Assembly (NCBI GenBank): GCA_026414575.1
Contig: JAOAIS010000024.1
Coordinates: forward strand, 1-59,986
Direction: 5' to 3'
Length of the DNA stretch: 59,986 nt
Source of the DNA: Aquificaceae bacterium
Lineage (GTDB): Bacteria > Aquificota > Aquificia > Aquificales > Aquificaceae
How positions within the stretch are numbered: the stretch's first letter is position 1; each line of letters opens with the position of its first letter. Position numbers and translations under genes: made by a program. This document shows positions 18,815 to 28,787 of the stretch, one piece after another. The notes beneath the pieces are model-generated. The model saw nothing but the letters and a program-made list of their open reading frames with translations, made no database searches and was not told the DNA's origin.

Positions 18815-19462
18815 TCAGAAAGCTTCAAGGTCCGGATTAAAGGGTAAAGTTCCGTATCTTGCACCTTCAACCGTTACCTTTCTTCCTTCCACCTTTACCC
18901 TCTTTTCCGAAATCCACCTTATAACCTGCGGAAGTATTCTGTGTTCATGGATCAGTATCCTTTTGGACAGGCTTTCCTCCGTATCTTCCAAAAGCACTGG
19001 CACGCATGCTTGGGCTATAACTGGACCGTTATCAAGCTCCTCTGTAACAAAGTGTACGGTGCATCCCGTTATTCTTGCTCCATATTCGATGGCCTGTCTC
19101 TGAGCTCCAACACCCTGAAAGGCCGGCGTAAGAGAGGGATGTATGTTGATGACCCTCATGGGAAAATATTGAAGAAAGACCTCAGACAATATACGCATAA
19201 AGCCGGCAAGAACCACAAGCTCCACGCCCGCTTCTTTTAGGGTCTTTGCCATAACCCCTTCAAACTCTTCCTTGTTCCGAAAGTCTTTTTTTCTTATTAT
19301 CTTGTATGCCAGTCCATGCTTTTTACACCTCTCTATGGCCTGTGCACCCTCCCTGTCAGATATGACAAGGGTTATTCTGTCCTTTAGTCTGCCGCCTTCT
19401 ATGGCGTCTATTATTGCCTGAAGGTTTGAACCTCGCCCCGACACAAGAACTCCCAAATTCAT
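18815..19462 (-). CDS. purN: Phosphoribosylglycinamide formyltransferase
   Basis: [26 protein letters not shown]...[34 protein letters not shown]. Confidence 0.95.
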   Translation of the reverse strand: MNLGVLVSGRGSNLQAIIDAIEGGRLKDRITLVISDREGAQAIERCKKHGLAYKIIRKKDFRNKEEFEGVMAKTLKEAGVELVVLAGFMRILSEVFLQYFPMRVINIHPSLTPAFQGVGAQRQAIEYGARITGCTVHFVTEELDNGPVIAQACVPVLLEDTEESLSKRILIHEHRILPQVIRWISEKRVKVEGRKVTVEGARYGTLPFNPDLEAF

Positions 19463-19506
19463 GGTATCATATTCTACCCCAACAGAAGGTTGAAGGAGGA
19501 ACTGGG

Positions 19507-20109
19507 ATGAATGTGGAATTTATAGGTAAGGGTATTGAGTGGACAGATTCCATGAAAGCCTTTGTGGAAGGAAAGCTTGAAAGGTTTAACCGATTCCTGA
19601 AAGAGGCAGAAGAAGACCAAGTGGAGGTTGTGGTAACCCTCTCTACCTCCAGGGCAAAACAAAAAGACTTTGCAGGTGAAAGCAGGCCAACCCTTTACAG
19701 GGTAGACATGGACATATACTTAAAAACCTGGGGAGGCGGTGCCCTTCATGCTTGGGACGAAGACATAGACCCCTTCTCCGCTCTTGACCGGGTGATGGAT
19801 GAGATAGAAAGACAGTTAATAAGGTTAAAGCAAAGAAGACATGAAATAAGAAGGAAGGGCCACAAGATAAAGGAAGAGATGATTATGGAGGAAATAAGAC
19901 CTCACGAGGAAAGGGAGAGGCCCTTTATAGTGGAGGAAGAGCTTGTGATAGAAAAACCCATGAGCGCAGAAGACGCAATCCTGGAAATCCAGCACTCGGG
20001 CATTTACTTCCTGCCGTTCCTGGACGTGGAAACAGGCACTCTAAGGATAGCTTACAGGAAGAGAGGTGGCAACTACGGCATCATAAACACAAAATGTAAG
20101 GGTTTATAA
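19507..20109 (+). CDS. hpf: Ribosome hibernation promoting factor, long form
   Basis: [30 protein letters not shown]... plus C-terminal domain [44 protein letters not shown]. Confidence 0.9.
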   Translation: MNVEFIGKGIEWTDSMKAFVEGKLERFNRFLKEAEEDQVEVVVTLSTSRAKQKDFAGESRPTLYRVDMDIYLKTWGGGALHAWDEDIDPFSALDRVMDEIERQLIRLKQRRHEIRRKGHKIKEEMIMEEIRPHEERERPFIVEEELVIEKPMSAEDAILEIQHSGIYFLPFLDVETGTLRIAYRKRGGNYGIINTKCKGL

Positions 20110-20119
20110 AGGACTGCCC

Positions 20120-20518
20120 CTATGGGCAGACCTCCTTCTCTTCCACCTTTACCACTTTTCCATCCTGATAGTAAGTGGTCTTTACAATCCGGCATTTGCC
20201 CTTAGAAGCTACTGGCTCGGCTACCACCCTGTCCCTCTTGTCCACAGATTCATATTGAACGGGCTTATTTTGCATTGCCGCTTCCCTGGAAGCTCTTGAG
20301 GCTATCTCCGTTATAGTGCCACCTATCACCGCACCAAGGACACCACCTATCACCGCACCTCGCCAGCTGTTGTTCCTATCTATAAGAGCGCCTGCGATGG
20401 CACCACCCGCCGCACCAACCGCCGCACCCTCATAGGTTCTTTGGGTAGTCACCTGGCCACAGGAAAAGACAAGCCCAACCCCAAAGACCGAAAGCAAGAA
20501 AAAAACTTTCTTTCTCAT
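20120..20518 (-). CDS. Glycine-zipper lipoprotein
   Basis: LSVFGVGLVFSCG lipobox; GAAVGAAGGAIAGALIDRNNSWRGAVIGGVLGAVIGGTI. Confidence 0.8.
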   Translation of the reverse strand: MRKKVFFLLSVFGVGLVFSCGQVTTQRTYEGAAVGAAGGAIAGALIDRNNSWRGAVIGGVLGAVIGGTITEIASRASREAAMQNKPVQYESVDKRDRVVAEPVASKGKCRIVKTTYYQDGKVVKVEEKEVCP

Positions 20519-20521
20519 TCT

Positions 20522-21271
20522 TCACCTCCTAAGGTTTAATAATAAGCCACTTTTTATTAAAATTTCTTTAAAAAGGCTAAGAGACTCTTGGGACCTTGCA
20601 TCTAAAGTGTAGTCAAGGCAGGAGATAAAATAATCCTTTAAAAAATCTTTTCCGTACCCCTCTATATTTACCTTACACCCCAAAAGGTCTTTAAAAAACT
20701 GGGACTTTGACCTACTGCATTGCTCTGCAATGAAGCTCTCAAGCCCTTCGGGAGCATCCCTTCTTATTAGGAAAAGGGCAAAGACAAAAGGTAGGCGATG
20801 AAGACTAAACCACTGCTCGCCAAGGTCGTATACATAGCGCCATCTTCCTGATTCTTTTTCCTTTAGGGCCTCATCGCCTATGAGCATGAGAGCGTCTGCC
20901 ATATCCCTGTCTTCTACAACCTTTGGGCTGTTGTGGTGTAGGCGTTCCAAAAGGTAGAGAGTCAAAACTCTTGATGTTAGTGATGCTGGAGTAAGATACA
21001 AATACCTAACCTTCTCGAGGGGCCTTTTGGAAAAGAGTAGAACGGAGCATGCCTTTTCCAAAGAGGAGATGCAAACACTGGGCACAAGCCTGTAGTTTTC
21101 CTTATGGACAATGTATTCTACCGAAGAAACTATCCCTGCCTGAATCTCGCCCTTTCTTAGTAAATCCACAAGCTCTGAAGGGTGTCCTTCCACAAAGACC
21201 ACGTTGGAAGCGTTCCACAGGTAGAATAGGGGTAGTGCATTAAGATAGCCAACCTTACCTATTTTTAACAT
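20522..21271 (-). CDS. mqnA: Chorismate dehydratase (futalosine pathway menaquinone biosynthesis)
   Basis: MLKIGKVGYLNALPLFY...EGHPSELVDLLRKGEIQAGIVSSVEYI...YDLGEQWFSLHRLPFVFALF. Confidence 0.88.
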   Translation of the reverse strand: MLKIGKVGYLNALPLFYLWNASNVVFVEGHPSELVDLLRKGEIQAGIVSSVEYIVHKENYRLVPSVCISSLEKACSVLLFSKRPLEKVRYLYLTPASLTSRVLTLYLLERLHHNSPKVVEDRDMADALMLIGDEALKEKESGRWRYVYDLGEQWFSLHRLPFVFALFLIRRDAPEGLESFIAEQCSRSKSQFFKDLLGCKVNIEGYGKDFLKDYFISCLDYTLDARSQESLSLFKEILIKSGLLLNLRR

Positions 21272-22285
21272 TCAAAGCCTTCTGGAAATCTCTATGAAAG
21301 ACTTGAGTTTCTGGTAAGCCTTACCCGAGTGAATAGACTCCTTTGCCATCTCAAGGGCTGTAATTCTATCTTCGGTAAGTCCAGCAACTAACACACCGAA
21401 CATAGAATTTAACAGAACCATATAGTAAGCAGGCGAGATTTCCCCCCTTAAAACAGAAGTCACAACCTCCGCGCTCTCTTCCACAGAAGAAACCTTTATG
21501 TACTCGGATGGGTAGGTCCTAAAGCCCACCTCTTCAGGATGAAATTCGTATATGGATACTTCTCCATCCTTTAGCTCTCCAACCCTTGTGGGCGCACTGA
21601 TGGAAACCTCGTCTATGCCATCCTTTCCATGCACCACAAACGCCCTTTTGATGCCGATGCCCTTTAGGGCAAAGGCCACCTTGTCCACAAAGCTATCAGA
21701 AAAGACCCCAAGCAACTGCCTTTTTGCGTCCGCAGGGTTTGAGAGAGGACCCACGAGGTTAAAAATGGAACGAATTCCTACCTCTTTCCTCGGTCCTATA
21801 ACCCTTTTCATGGCGGGATGAAACATGGGCGCAAACATAAAGCCAATACCTACCTCTTCAATCATGCCTTTGACCTGTCCAGGACCCAAGTCAATCTTAG
21901 CTCCAAGATGCTCCAAGAGGTCCGCACTACCGCTCTTTGAAGACACAGACCTGTTGCCGTGCTTTGCCACCCTTATACCGACGCCAGACAACACAAAGGC
22001 AACCGCAGTAGAAACATTAAAGGTCTCCGACATGTCCCCACCGGTCCCACAGGTGTCCACAAGATTCTCCCGGTCTTCCAGCTCAACCTTTGTAGCCTTT
22101 TCCCTAAAGAAGACTGCTGCACCCTCTATTTCTTCTGGCGTCTCCCCCTTCATCTTTGTGCCCATTATGAAAGCCCCTATTTGAGCATCCGTTACCCTAC
22201 CCTCCGTTATTTCCTCAAGCGCCTGCTTTATCTCTTCTTTGGAAAGGTTTTTAAATTCTGAAAGTTTCCTTAGAAGGTCTTTCAT
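21272..22285 (-). CDS. trpD: Anthranilate phosphoribosyltransferase
   Basis: MKDLLRKLSEFKNLSKEEIKQALEEI...LVDTCGTGGDMSETFNVSTAVAFV...KHGNRSVSSKSGSADLLE. Confidence 0.95.
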   Translation of the reverse strand: MKDLLRKLSEFKNLSKEEIKQALEEITEGRVTDAQIGAFIMGTKMKGETPEEIEGAAVFFREKATKVELEDRENLVDTCGTGGDMSETFNVSTAVAFVLSGVGIRVAKHGNRSVSSKSGSADLLEHLGAKIDLGPGQVKGMIEEVGIGFMFAPMFHPAMKRVIGPRKEVGIRSIFNLVGPLSNPADAKRQLLGVFSDSFVDKVAFALKGIGIKRAFVVHGKDGIDEVSISAPTRVGELKDGEVSIYEFHPEEVGFRTYPSEYIKVSSVEESAEVVTSVLRGEISPAYYMVLLNSMFGVLVAGLTEDRITALEMAKESIHSGKAYQKLKSFIEISRRL

Positions 22286-22395
22286 GACTAAAAATTTTAA
22301 ACCATCAATGCCCACAAGCTTTTCAAAGTAAAATCCAAAAAAGCTTCTAAAAATTCAAACATTAGCCACATCAGGCACAAATATCATATTTACCC

Positions 22396-23403
22396 ATGAA
22401 GCTTCTAAAGTTGGTGCGGGCTTCTGGATGAGCCAGTAAGCTGGGTCCGGGTGACCTAGAGAAGCTTATAGCTGGGCTTGAGCTATACACGGATGAAAAC
22501 ACCCTTCTGGGTGTAGGCGATGATGCAGGGGTCTACGCCTACGGTGGGCAAGTCTTTGTGCATACGGTGGACTTTATCACGCCCATACTTAACGACCCAT
22601 ACCTCTGGGGCGCAGTATCTACAGCCAATTCCCTGAGCGATGTGTATGCCATGGGCTGTAAGCCTTTGAATGCCCTTGCGGTAGTAGGCTTTAATAACTG
22701 CGACCTTGAGGCGGAAGTACTCAAAGAGGTCATGCGGGGATGTGCGGACAAGCTAAAGGAGGCAAAGACCGTATTGCTGGGTGGACATACGGTGGATGAC
22801 AAGGAGCCCAAGTTCGGTCTTGCGGTTATGGGAGTTTGCAAGAATGGCAGGTACCTAACCCAGGGTGGGGCAAAGCCGGGAGACCTTCTGGCCCTCACAA
22901 AGCCCGTAGGAGTGGGCATACTCACCAAAGCTATAAAAGAAGGTAGAATGGAGGAAAAGGATATAGGACATGCCATAGAATACATGCTAAAGCTTAACGA
23001 CAAAGCCTCGGAGCTTGCCCTTGAGTTCGCCACTGCCTGCACCGACATTACTGGCTTTGGACTTCTGGGCCATGCCTACAATATGGCAAGAAGGTCGGGC
23101 TGTAGGCTCGTCATAGAATTCTCAAAAGTGCCAATATACGAAGAAGCGGTCTTGCTTGTCAAGGAAAAGCTCTATCCGAAGGGAGCCAAGGACAATTATA
23201 ACTTTGTAAAGGAGCACCTCATTGAAGAAGGGCTCGATTGGTGGCAGTTGATTTTACTGTCCGATCCTGTTACCTCTGGTGGGCTTTTGTTTAGCTTCCC
23301 AGAAGGCGAAAGGCAAAACCTCGAAAAGAGGGCGAGGGAGCTGGGAGTAAAGCTATGGCTTGTAGGAAGGGTAGAGGATGGGCAGGGCTTAAGAGTGCTT
23401 TAG
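22396..23403 (+). CDS. selD: Selenide, water dikinase; selenocysteine-containing (TGA = Sec at codon 12)
   Basis: [51 protein letters not shown] then in frame with the 22558-23403 ORF; the TGA (22429-22431) is at the position of the SelD catalytic Cys/Sec. The supplied ORF track truncates it. Confidence 0.93.
22429..22458 (+). promoter_or_regulatory. Candidate bacterial SECIS hairpin
   Basis: UGA followed by stem TGGGTC(22442-22447)-loop CGGGT-GACCTA(22453-22458), 6 bp with one G-U, loop 16 nt downstream of the UGA. Confidence 0.55.
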
Positions 23404-24959
23404 ACAGTGCCTTCCCTTCTTAGGTTTTCTCTCGAAAGGATGTAGCTTTTTCTAAGAAGTGCTCGATTGAGGGCATCCACAAAACCGCCTACGCTCGCCC
23501 TTATTATGTCCACATCTACGCCCCTTCCGCTGGCTTTTACACCGTTTAGCTCAATCACGAGCCTTGATTCCGCTTGGGCATCCGTGTTGGGGGTCAGTGC
23601 CTTTATGGCAAAGTCAAGAAGCTTCGGCTCAACATCCAGGGCCTTCTGTATGGCTTTTATTATTGCATCCACTGGTCCATTGCCCGTAGCGGTCGCTGTT
23701 TTCTTTTCTCCCCTAAAGCTAAGGACCACGGTGGCAGTTGGCAATAGTTTGTCTCCCGTCTGAACCTGATAGTGAAGTACCTTTATGGGCTCGTCCTCCT
23801 CATGCTTTACAAACTCTTCGTAAACAAGGGCCTCTATGTCCTCTTCGTAAACCTCCTTTTTCTTGTCAGCTAAGGCCTTAAACCTGTCAAAGACCCTATC
23901 CAGATCCTCCTCGGAAAAGTCAAAGCCCATCTCCTTTAGTTTGTTCTTGAGGGCATGCCTGCCCGAATGCTTGCCAAGGATTATTCTGGTGGAAGGAAAG
24001 CCCACATCCTCTGGAGACATTATCTCGTAGGTAAGGGGGTTTGTCAGCACTCCATGTTGATGTATGCCCGACTCGTGGGCAAAGGCGTTGTCGCCCACTA
24101 CCGCCTTGTTGGGCTGGACAAAACTGCCCGTTATCCTGCAGAGTAGCCTGCTCGTTCTGTAAAGCTCCTTTGTGTTAACTTCCGTGTAAAGGTTTTCAAA
24201 AAAGTCCTTCCTCACTTTTAGCGCCATTACGATTTCTTCAAGGGATGCGTTACCTGCCCTTTCTCCTATGCCGTTTATGGTGCATTCCACCTGCCTTGCC
24301 CCATGCTTTACCGCCATTAGAGAGTTTGCCACCGCCATACCAAGGTCGTCGTGGCAGTGAACGCTTAATATGGCCTTGTCTATGTTTGGCACATGGTTTC
24401 TTATGCCCTCCATGAGGTCCGCAAACTCTTCGGGTACCGTATAGCCTACCGTGTCGGGAATGTTTATCACCTTAGCGCCGGCCTTTATGGCGGTCTCTAT
24501 AACCCTGTAGAGAAAGTCCCTTTGACTCCTTGTAGCATCTTCACAAGAGAACTCTACTTCGTCGACAAACCTTCTTGCAAACTCCACGGCCCTTTTTGCC
24601 CTCTCCAAGACTTCTTCTGGGGACATTCTGAGCTTGTACTTCATGTGTATTTCCGATGTGGCTATGAAAGTGTGTATTCTTTTTCTTTCTGCCGGCGCCA
24701 CCGCCTGCCCAGCAAGCTCTATGTCTTTTTCCAAAGCCCTTGCCAGAGAGCATACAACTGGACCGCTAACTTCTCTGGCTATGAGATTTACCGCCTCAAA
24801 GTCCCCCTTTGAAGCGGCTGCAAAACCAGCCTCTATAACATCCACACCCAGCTTGGCAAGCTGGTGCGCCATCTGCAGTTTTTCTTCTGTGGTCATAGAA
24901 AAGCCGGGAGCCTGCTCTCCATCCCTTAGCGTAGTGTCAAATATATACACCTTTTCCAT
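23400..24959 (-). CDS. leuA: 2-isopropylmalate synthase
   Basis: MEKVYIFDTTLRDGEQAPGFSMTTEEKLQMAHQLAKLGVDVIEAGFAAASKGDFEAV...SVHCHDDLGMAVANSLMAV; GGAGG upstream. Confidence 0.95.
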   Translation of the reverse strand: MEKVYIFDTTLRDGEQAPGFSMTTEEKLQMAHQLAKLGVDVIEAGFAAASKGDFEAVNLIAREVSGPVVCSLARALEKDIELAGQAVAPAERKRIHTFIATSEIHMKYKLRMSPEEVLERAKRAVEFARRFVDEVEFSCEDATRSQRDFLYRVIETAIKAGAKVINIPDTVGYTVPEEFADLMEGIRNHVPNIDKAILSVHCHDDLGMAVANSLMAVKHGARQVECTINGIGERAGNASLEEIVMALKVRKDFFENLYTEVNTKELYRTSRLLCRITGSFVQPNKAVVGDNAFAHESGIHQHGVLTNPLTYEIMSPEDVGFPSTRIILGKHSGRHALKNKLKEMGFDFSEEDLDRVFDRFKALADKKKEVYEEDIEALVYEEFVKHEEDEPIKVLHYQVQTGDKLLPTATVVLSFRGEKKTATATGNGPVDAIIKAIQKALDVEPKLLDFAIKALTPNTDAQAESRLVIELNGVKASGRGVDVDIIRASVGGFVDALNRALLRKSYILSRENLRREGTV

Positions 24960-24979
24960 AAAACAAACCTCCTAATAAA

Positions 24980-24994
24980 TGATAATAATTCTCA
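24980..24994. promoter_or_regulatory. Fur-box-like inverted repeat upstream of leuA
   Basis: TGATAATAATTCTCA: one mismatch to the 7-1-7 Fur motif TGATAATnATTATCA; leuA-strand sequence is TGAGAATTATTATCA. Confidence 0.5.
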
Positions 24995-25006
24995 TTAAGC
25001 CCTATG

Positions 25007-25639
25007 TCAAGACCTAACGCACTTCATACTGCCAACTACTATGGTGCCGTCCTTGCCAGAAAGAATCTGAGCCTTCCCAGCCAGATAGCACAAACCTGAT
25101 AGCCAACAGGCCACCGAATCAAGCTCATCCTGCGAGTACTCTCTTTCCTCAAGCTTAAGACCAAGCCTTTTGTAAAGCTCCCTTATATCCTCCTTACTCT
25201 TTCTTCTCACTCCAAGACTGTCATAGAGGGCTCCCGGAAAGGTTTCAACAACCTCAACACCTACAAGCATAAGGTCCCTTGCAAGTCTCATGCCCCTTTC
25301 CGTTAACTTCCGCATGGGTCCAAGCGTTACGGGGAAAAACTTATGGCCGAGGCTTCTGAGCATAAGGTCGCACTCTCTAAAATGTGGACCCATATCCTCA
25401 AGGCTTTTTCTTCCTGCAGGCAAGGAGAGGGGAGCATCCACGAAGACATAAGAAAATCCTCTTGCCAGCTCCATGATGTCCTTGTCCTCGTACAGGAGGC
25501 CGACCTTCATATTGCCCTCTTTCATATAGGCGTATCCCGTGGGCCTTCTGGAACTACCCGCAAGGTCCAAGCCCAAAAGAATATGCCCGTAATCCTTTAA
25601 AAGCTCCAGCATGCGCATTTCAAGAATTTCCGGAGGCAC
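25007..25639 (-). CDS. DUF429-family protein (predicted RNase H-fold nuclease)
   Basis: ILLGLDLAGSSRRPTGYAYM...YVFVDAPLSLPAG...EVVETFPGALYDSLG...DELDSVACWLSGLCYLAGKA. Confidence 0.75.
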   Translation of the reverse strand: MPPEILEMRMLELLKDYGHILLGLDLAGSSRRPTGYAYMKEGNMKVGLLYEDKDIMELARGFSYVFVDAPLSLPAGRKSLEDMGPHFRECDLMLRSLGHKFFPVTLGPMRKLTERGMRLARDLMLVGVEVVETFPGALYDSLGVRRKSKEDIRELYKRLGLKLEEREYSQDELDSVACWLSGLCYLAGKAQILSGKDGTIVVGSMKCVRS

Positions 25640-25646
25640 TCAAAGG

Positions 25647-26576
25647 CTAACCGACTGGCCTCTCGCCCAGCCTTATAAGATAATCTCTTACGCCATCCTC
25701 AAGGGTGTATGCGGGTTCATAACCCAGCTCTCTTCTTGCCTTGGATATGTCCGCCTGCGTAAAATTCTGATAGAATTGGTAGGGGCAGTCAAAGTACTCT
25801 ACCTGGTGGTCCGTACCAAGGTAACGATTAAGCAGAGAGACTATCTCATTAAAGCTCCTTGCCTGACCGGTGGCTATGTTAAACACGCCAGAAACATCCT
25901 TCTCAAGGGCAAGTAGGTTTGCCCTAACAACATCCTCTACGTAAACAAAATCACGCCTCTGCTCTCCCCACTTGAAAAGTCTCGGCCTTTTTCCTTCCCT
26001 GATTTGTCTGTAAAGCTGGTAGACCATGCTGGCAGTCTTTCCCTTGTAAGCCTCGCCCGGCCCGTACACATTGAAATATCTAAGCCCGACTATCTTTATC
26101 TCAGAGTTCTCCCGTAAGAAGTTCATGGCTATGCGGTCCATCACGAGCTTGGAAAAGCCGTAGACATTCTCAGGAATTAGGCCTTCTTCCTCCCTCATGG
26201 GCGCTGGGCTGTTACCGTAAACACCTGCGGAAGAGGCATAGATGAGCTTCGCTTTCCAATGGAGGCAGGCATCGATTATATGTCGCATGCTGTCTGCGTT
26301 TACCTTCATCATGCTCTTCTGGTCTTGGATTGTGGTGTCTGTAATGGCACCCTGGTGGAAGACCGCATCAAAGTGAAAGCTTCTTTTTAGCCACTCCCAC
26401 ACCTGAGCTTCCGAGAGGTCTCCCGTTATCACCTCGCATTCAGAACCTAAAAGGTTCTTAAAGTGCCCAGTAGAAAAGTCCTCAAGCACATAAACCTTAC
26501 AGCGGTAGCTCTTTTCCAGGGCTTTTACCAGATTTGAGCCAATAAAGCCAGCACCGCCAGTTACCAGAAACCTCAT
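25647..26576 (-). CDS. hldD: ADP-L-glycero-D-manno-heptose-6-epimerase
   Basis: MRFLVTGGAGFIGSNLVKALE...HQGAITDTTIQD...YASSAGVYGNSPAPMREEEGLIPENVYGFSKLVMD. Confidence 0.92.
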   Translation of the reverse strand: MRFLVTGGAGFIGSNLVKALEKSYRCKVYVLEDFSTGHFKNLLGSECEVITGDLSEAQVWEWLKRSFHFDAVFHQGAITDTTIQDQKSMMKVNADSMRHIIDACLHWKAKLIYASSAGVYGNSPAPMREEEGLIPENVYGFSKLVMDRIAMNFLRENSEIKIVGLRYFNVYGPGEAYKGKTASMVYQLYRQIREGKRPRLFKWGEQRRDFVYVEDVVRANLLALEKDVSGVFNIATGQARSFNEIVSLLNRYLGTDHQVEYFDCPYQFYQNFTQADISKARRELGYEPAYTLEDGVRDYLIRLGERPVG

Positions 26577-28072
26577 TTCTTTTTCCTTTTCTGGGGTTTG
26601 GAGTGCTTTCCCTTAAAGGTGAGCTTCTTTATAACATAGGTCTGTCCAAGATTGAAAACATTGTTGAGGGTCCAATAAAGGACAAGGCCTGCAGGGAAGC
26701 TGGCAAAGAGGAAGGTAAAGGCCACGGAGGTTATTATCATGATGTAGTTTTGGGACTTTTCGGGGCTGGGACTTATAAACTGCTGGGCCACCATGGTAAC
26801 ACCCATAAGCACTGGTAGCACATAGTAGGGGTCTTTCTGGGCAAGGCTTTGAACCCACAGAAACTTTGCCAACTGAAGGTCTGCGGTTATGGTGAGTACC
26901 TTGTAAAGTGCAAAGAAAACGGGTATTTGAAGAAGCATGGGCAGACATCCGGACATGGGGTTGAAACCCACTTCTTGGTAGAGCTTCATCATCTCCTCTT
27001 GAAACTTAGCAGGGTTGTCCTTGTATTTTTCTTTTAGCTCCTGCATCCTGGGCGCAAGCTCGCCCATCTTGCTCATGGCAACGGTGCTTTTGTAAGTGAG
27101 GGGGAACATAAGGAGCCTCACTAAGAAAGTGAGGGCCACTATGGAAAAGACCCAAGAGTGGAGGTGTTCATATATCCAGTACATGAAGATAAAGAGGGGC
27201 TTTACTAAAAACTTGAGGGTGCCAAAATCGATGGTGTCCGAAAGACCTATGTTTCTTAGCCTTGCATACTCCTTGGCACCTGCGTAAAAACTTAGCTCAC
27301 CCGACGGTCTTACAAGGGTCAGGGTGTGCTTATCCTCAAGCCTGTAAAGGGCTACCGCAGATATTTTGCCAGAAAAACCTTTAAAGTAGTACCTACTCTC
27401 CTCGCCCGCAAAGGCTATATCGCCCGTTATCAATTCCTTACCCTTTATATCCTTTGTCTCGAACCTTTGGAGGCTTCCGCCCAGTTTAAGGACTGGACCC
27501 GCATGGGTAAAAAACTCATCTTCCTGAACCCTCATGCCAGCAGATACAAAGGGTGTAGGCATACCCTTGGTTTCAATCTTTACCAAAAAGTAGTCACCCC
27601 TGTATTCTAAGCTCTTGACCACCTCAAAGTTCTCACCCCTTAGCCTTGCAGTGATAAAATTGCCCTTGGATTCCAACTGGTAGGGCAGAAAATTCAGCAT
27701 TGCATCCCTCTCTGGGTCTCCAGTAAAGATTTCAAGAGGGTAGAGCCCTAACCTTTTTTCCTCCTCCGTAACAAGGTCTTTGTTGTATTTTTTATCCAGA
27801 AGGCTTATAACCCTTGCCCCCTCTTCCGAGATAAGGAGGGTAAACTTGTCAAACTCAAAGGTCTTGAATGTCTGGGGTTTTTTACCCTCTCTGGTGCTAC
27901 CAAGGAGCAGGGAGGGCACATCTTTAGGTTTTTCTTCCGCCTTTTCCTGGGGTGGGGGAGCTGGAGTCTGGGGCGCAAAGAGGGTAAGATAAGCCTGGTA
28001 GGCAAAAAGTAGCAGTGTCATTACCACAAATATGATAAAAAGTCCTTTTAGGTCCAAATCCCTTTTTTCCAT
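26573..28072 (-). CDS. yidC: Membrane protein insertase YidC
   Basis: [32 protein letters not shown]...FLVRLLMFPLTYKSTVAMSKMGELAPRMQELKEKYKDNPAKFQEEMMKLYQEVGFNPMSGCLPMLLQIPVFFALY. Confidence 0.96.
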   Translation of the reverse strand: MEKRDLDLKGLFIIFVVMTLLLFAYQAYLTLFAPQTPAPPPQEKAEEKPKDVPSLLLGSTREGKKPQTFKTFEFDKFTLLISEEGARVISLLDKKYNKDLVTEEEKRLGLYPLEIFTGDPERDAMLNFLPYQLESKGNFITARLRGENFEVVKSLEYRGDYFLVKIETKGMPTPFVSAGMRVQEDEFFTHAGPVLKLGGSLQRFETKDIKGKELITGDIAFAGEESRYYFKGFSGKISAVALYRLEDKHTLTLVRPSGELSFYAGAKEYARLRNIGLSDTIDFGTLKFLVKPLFIFMYWIYEHLHSWVFSIVALTFLVRLLMFPLTYKSTVAMSKMGELAPRMQELKEKYKDNPAKFQEEMMKLYQEVGFNPMSGCLPMLLQIPVFFALYKVLTITADLQLAKFLWVQSLAQKDPYYVLPVLMGVTMVAQQFISPSPEKSQNYIMIITSVAFTFLFASFPAGLVLYWTLNNVFNLGQTYVIKKLTFKGKHSKPQKRKKK

Positions 28073-28278
28073 CAGGGATAGTCCACGCCACCCTTGGACA
28101 GGGGGTTGCACCTCAAGATGCGCCAGAAAGCTTTGAGTGTTCCCTTAAAAACCCCATGCTTTTCCAAGGCCATTATGGCATAACTGGAGCAGGAAGGGTA
28201 ATACCTACAGCTGGGAGGATAAAGGGGGGATATGAAGGTCTGCCATAGTTTTAAGAAGGCTATGATAATACCCTTCAA
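28072..28278 (-). CDS. yidD: Membrane protein insertion efficiency factor YidD
   Basis: [60 protein letters not shown]. Confidence 0.95.
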   Translation of the reverse strand: MKGIIIAFLKLWQTFISPLYPPSCRYYPSCSSYAIMALEKHGVFKGTLKAFWRILRCNPLSKGGVDYP

Positions 28279-28418
28279 GGTGCTAACCTTTTTCTTCCCT
28301 TTTGCCTTCTTCTTCTTATTATGGCTCTTCCGCTTTTGGTGGACATCCTTGCAAGGAAGCCACTCTTGCGTTTACGCTTTAGGTTAGAGACGCGGGTTAC
28401 ATTCCTTTGGGTTGCCAT
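28275..28418 (-). CDS. rpmH: 50S ribosomal protein L34 (absent from the supplied ORF track because of its length)
   Basis: Manual reverse-strand translation: [47 protein letters not shown] (47 aa); stop overlaps the yidD start. Confidence 0.95.
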   Translation of the reverse strand: MATQRNVTRVSNLKRKRKSGFLARMSTKSGRAIIRRRRQKGRKRLAP

Positions 28419-28454
28419 ACCAGTCCTCCATTAATGAGATGGGGAAAGCCCCCA

Positions 28455-28781
<327 letters not shown>

Positions 28782-28787
28782 TTATTT

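Noticed and set aside
22558-23403. SelD starting at the track's 22558 start codon (no selenocysteine)
   Set aside because: This would delete the conserved N-terminal catalytic segment, which is present upstream in the same frame across the TGA.
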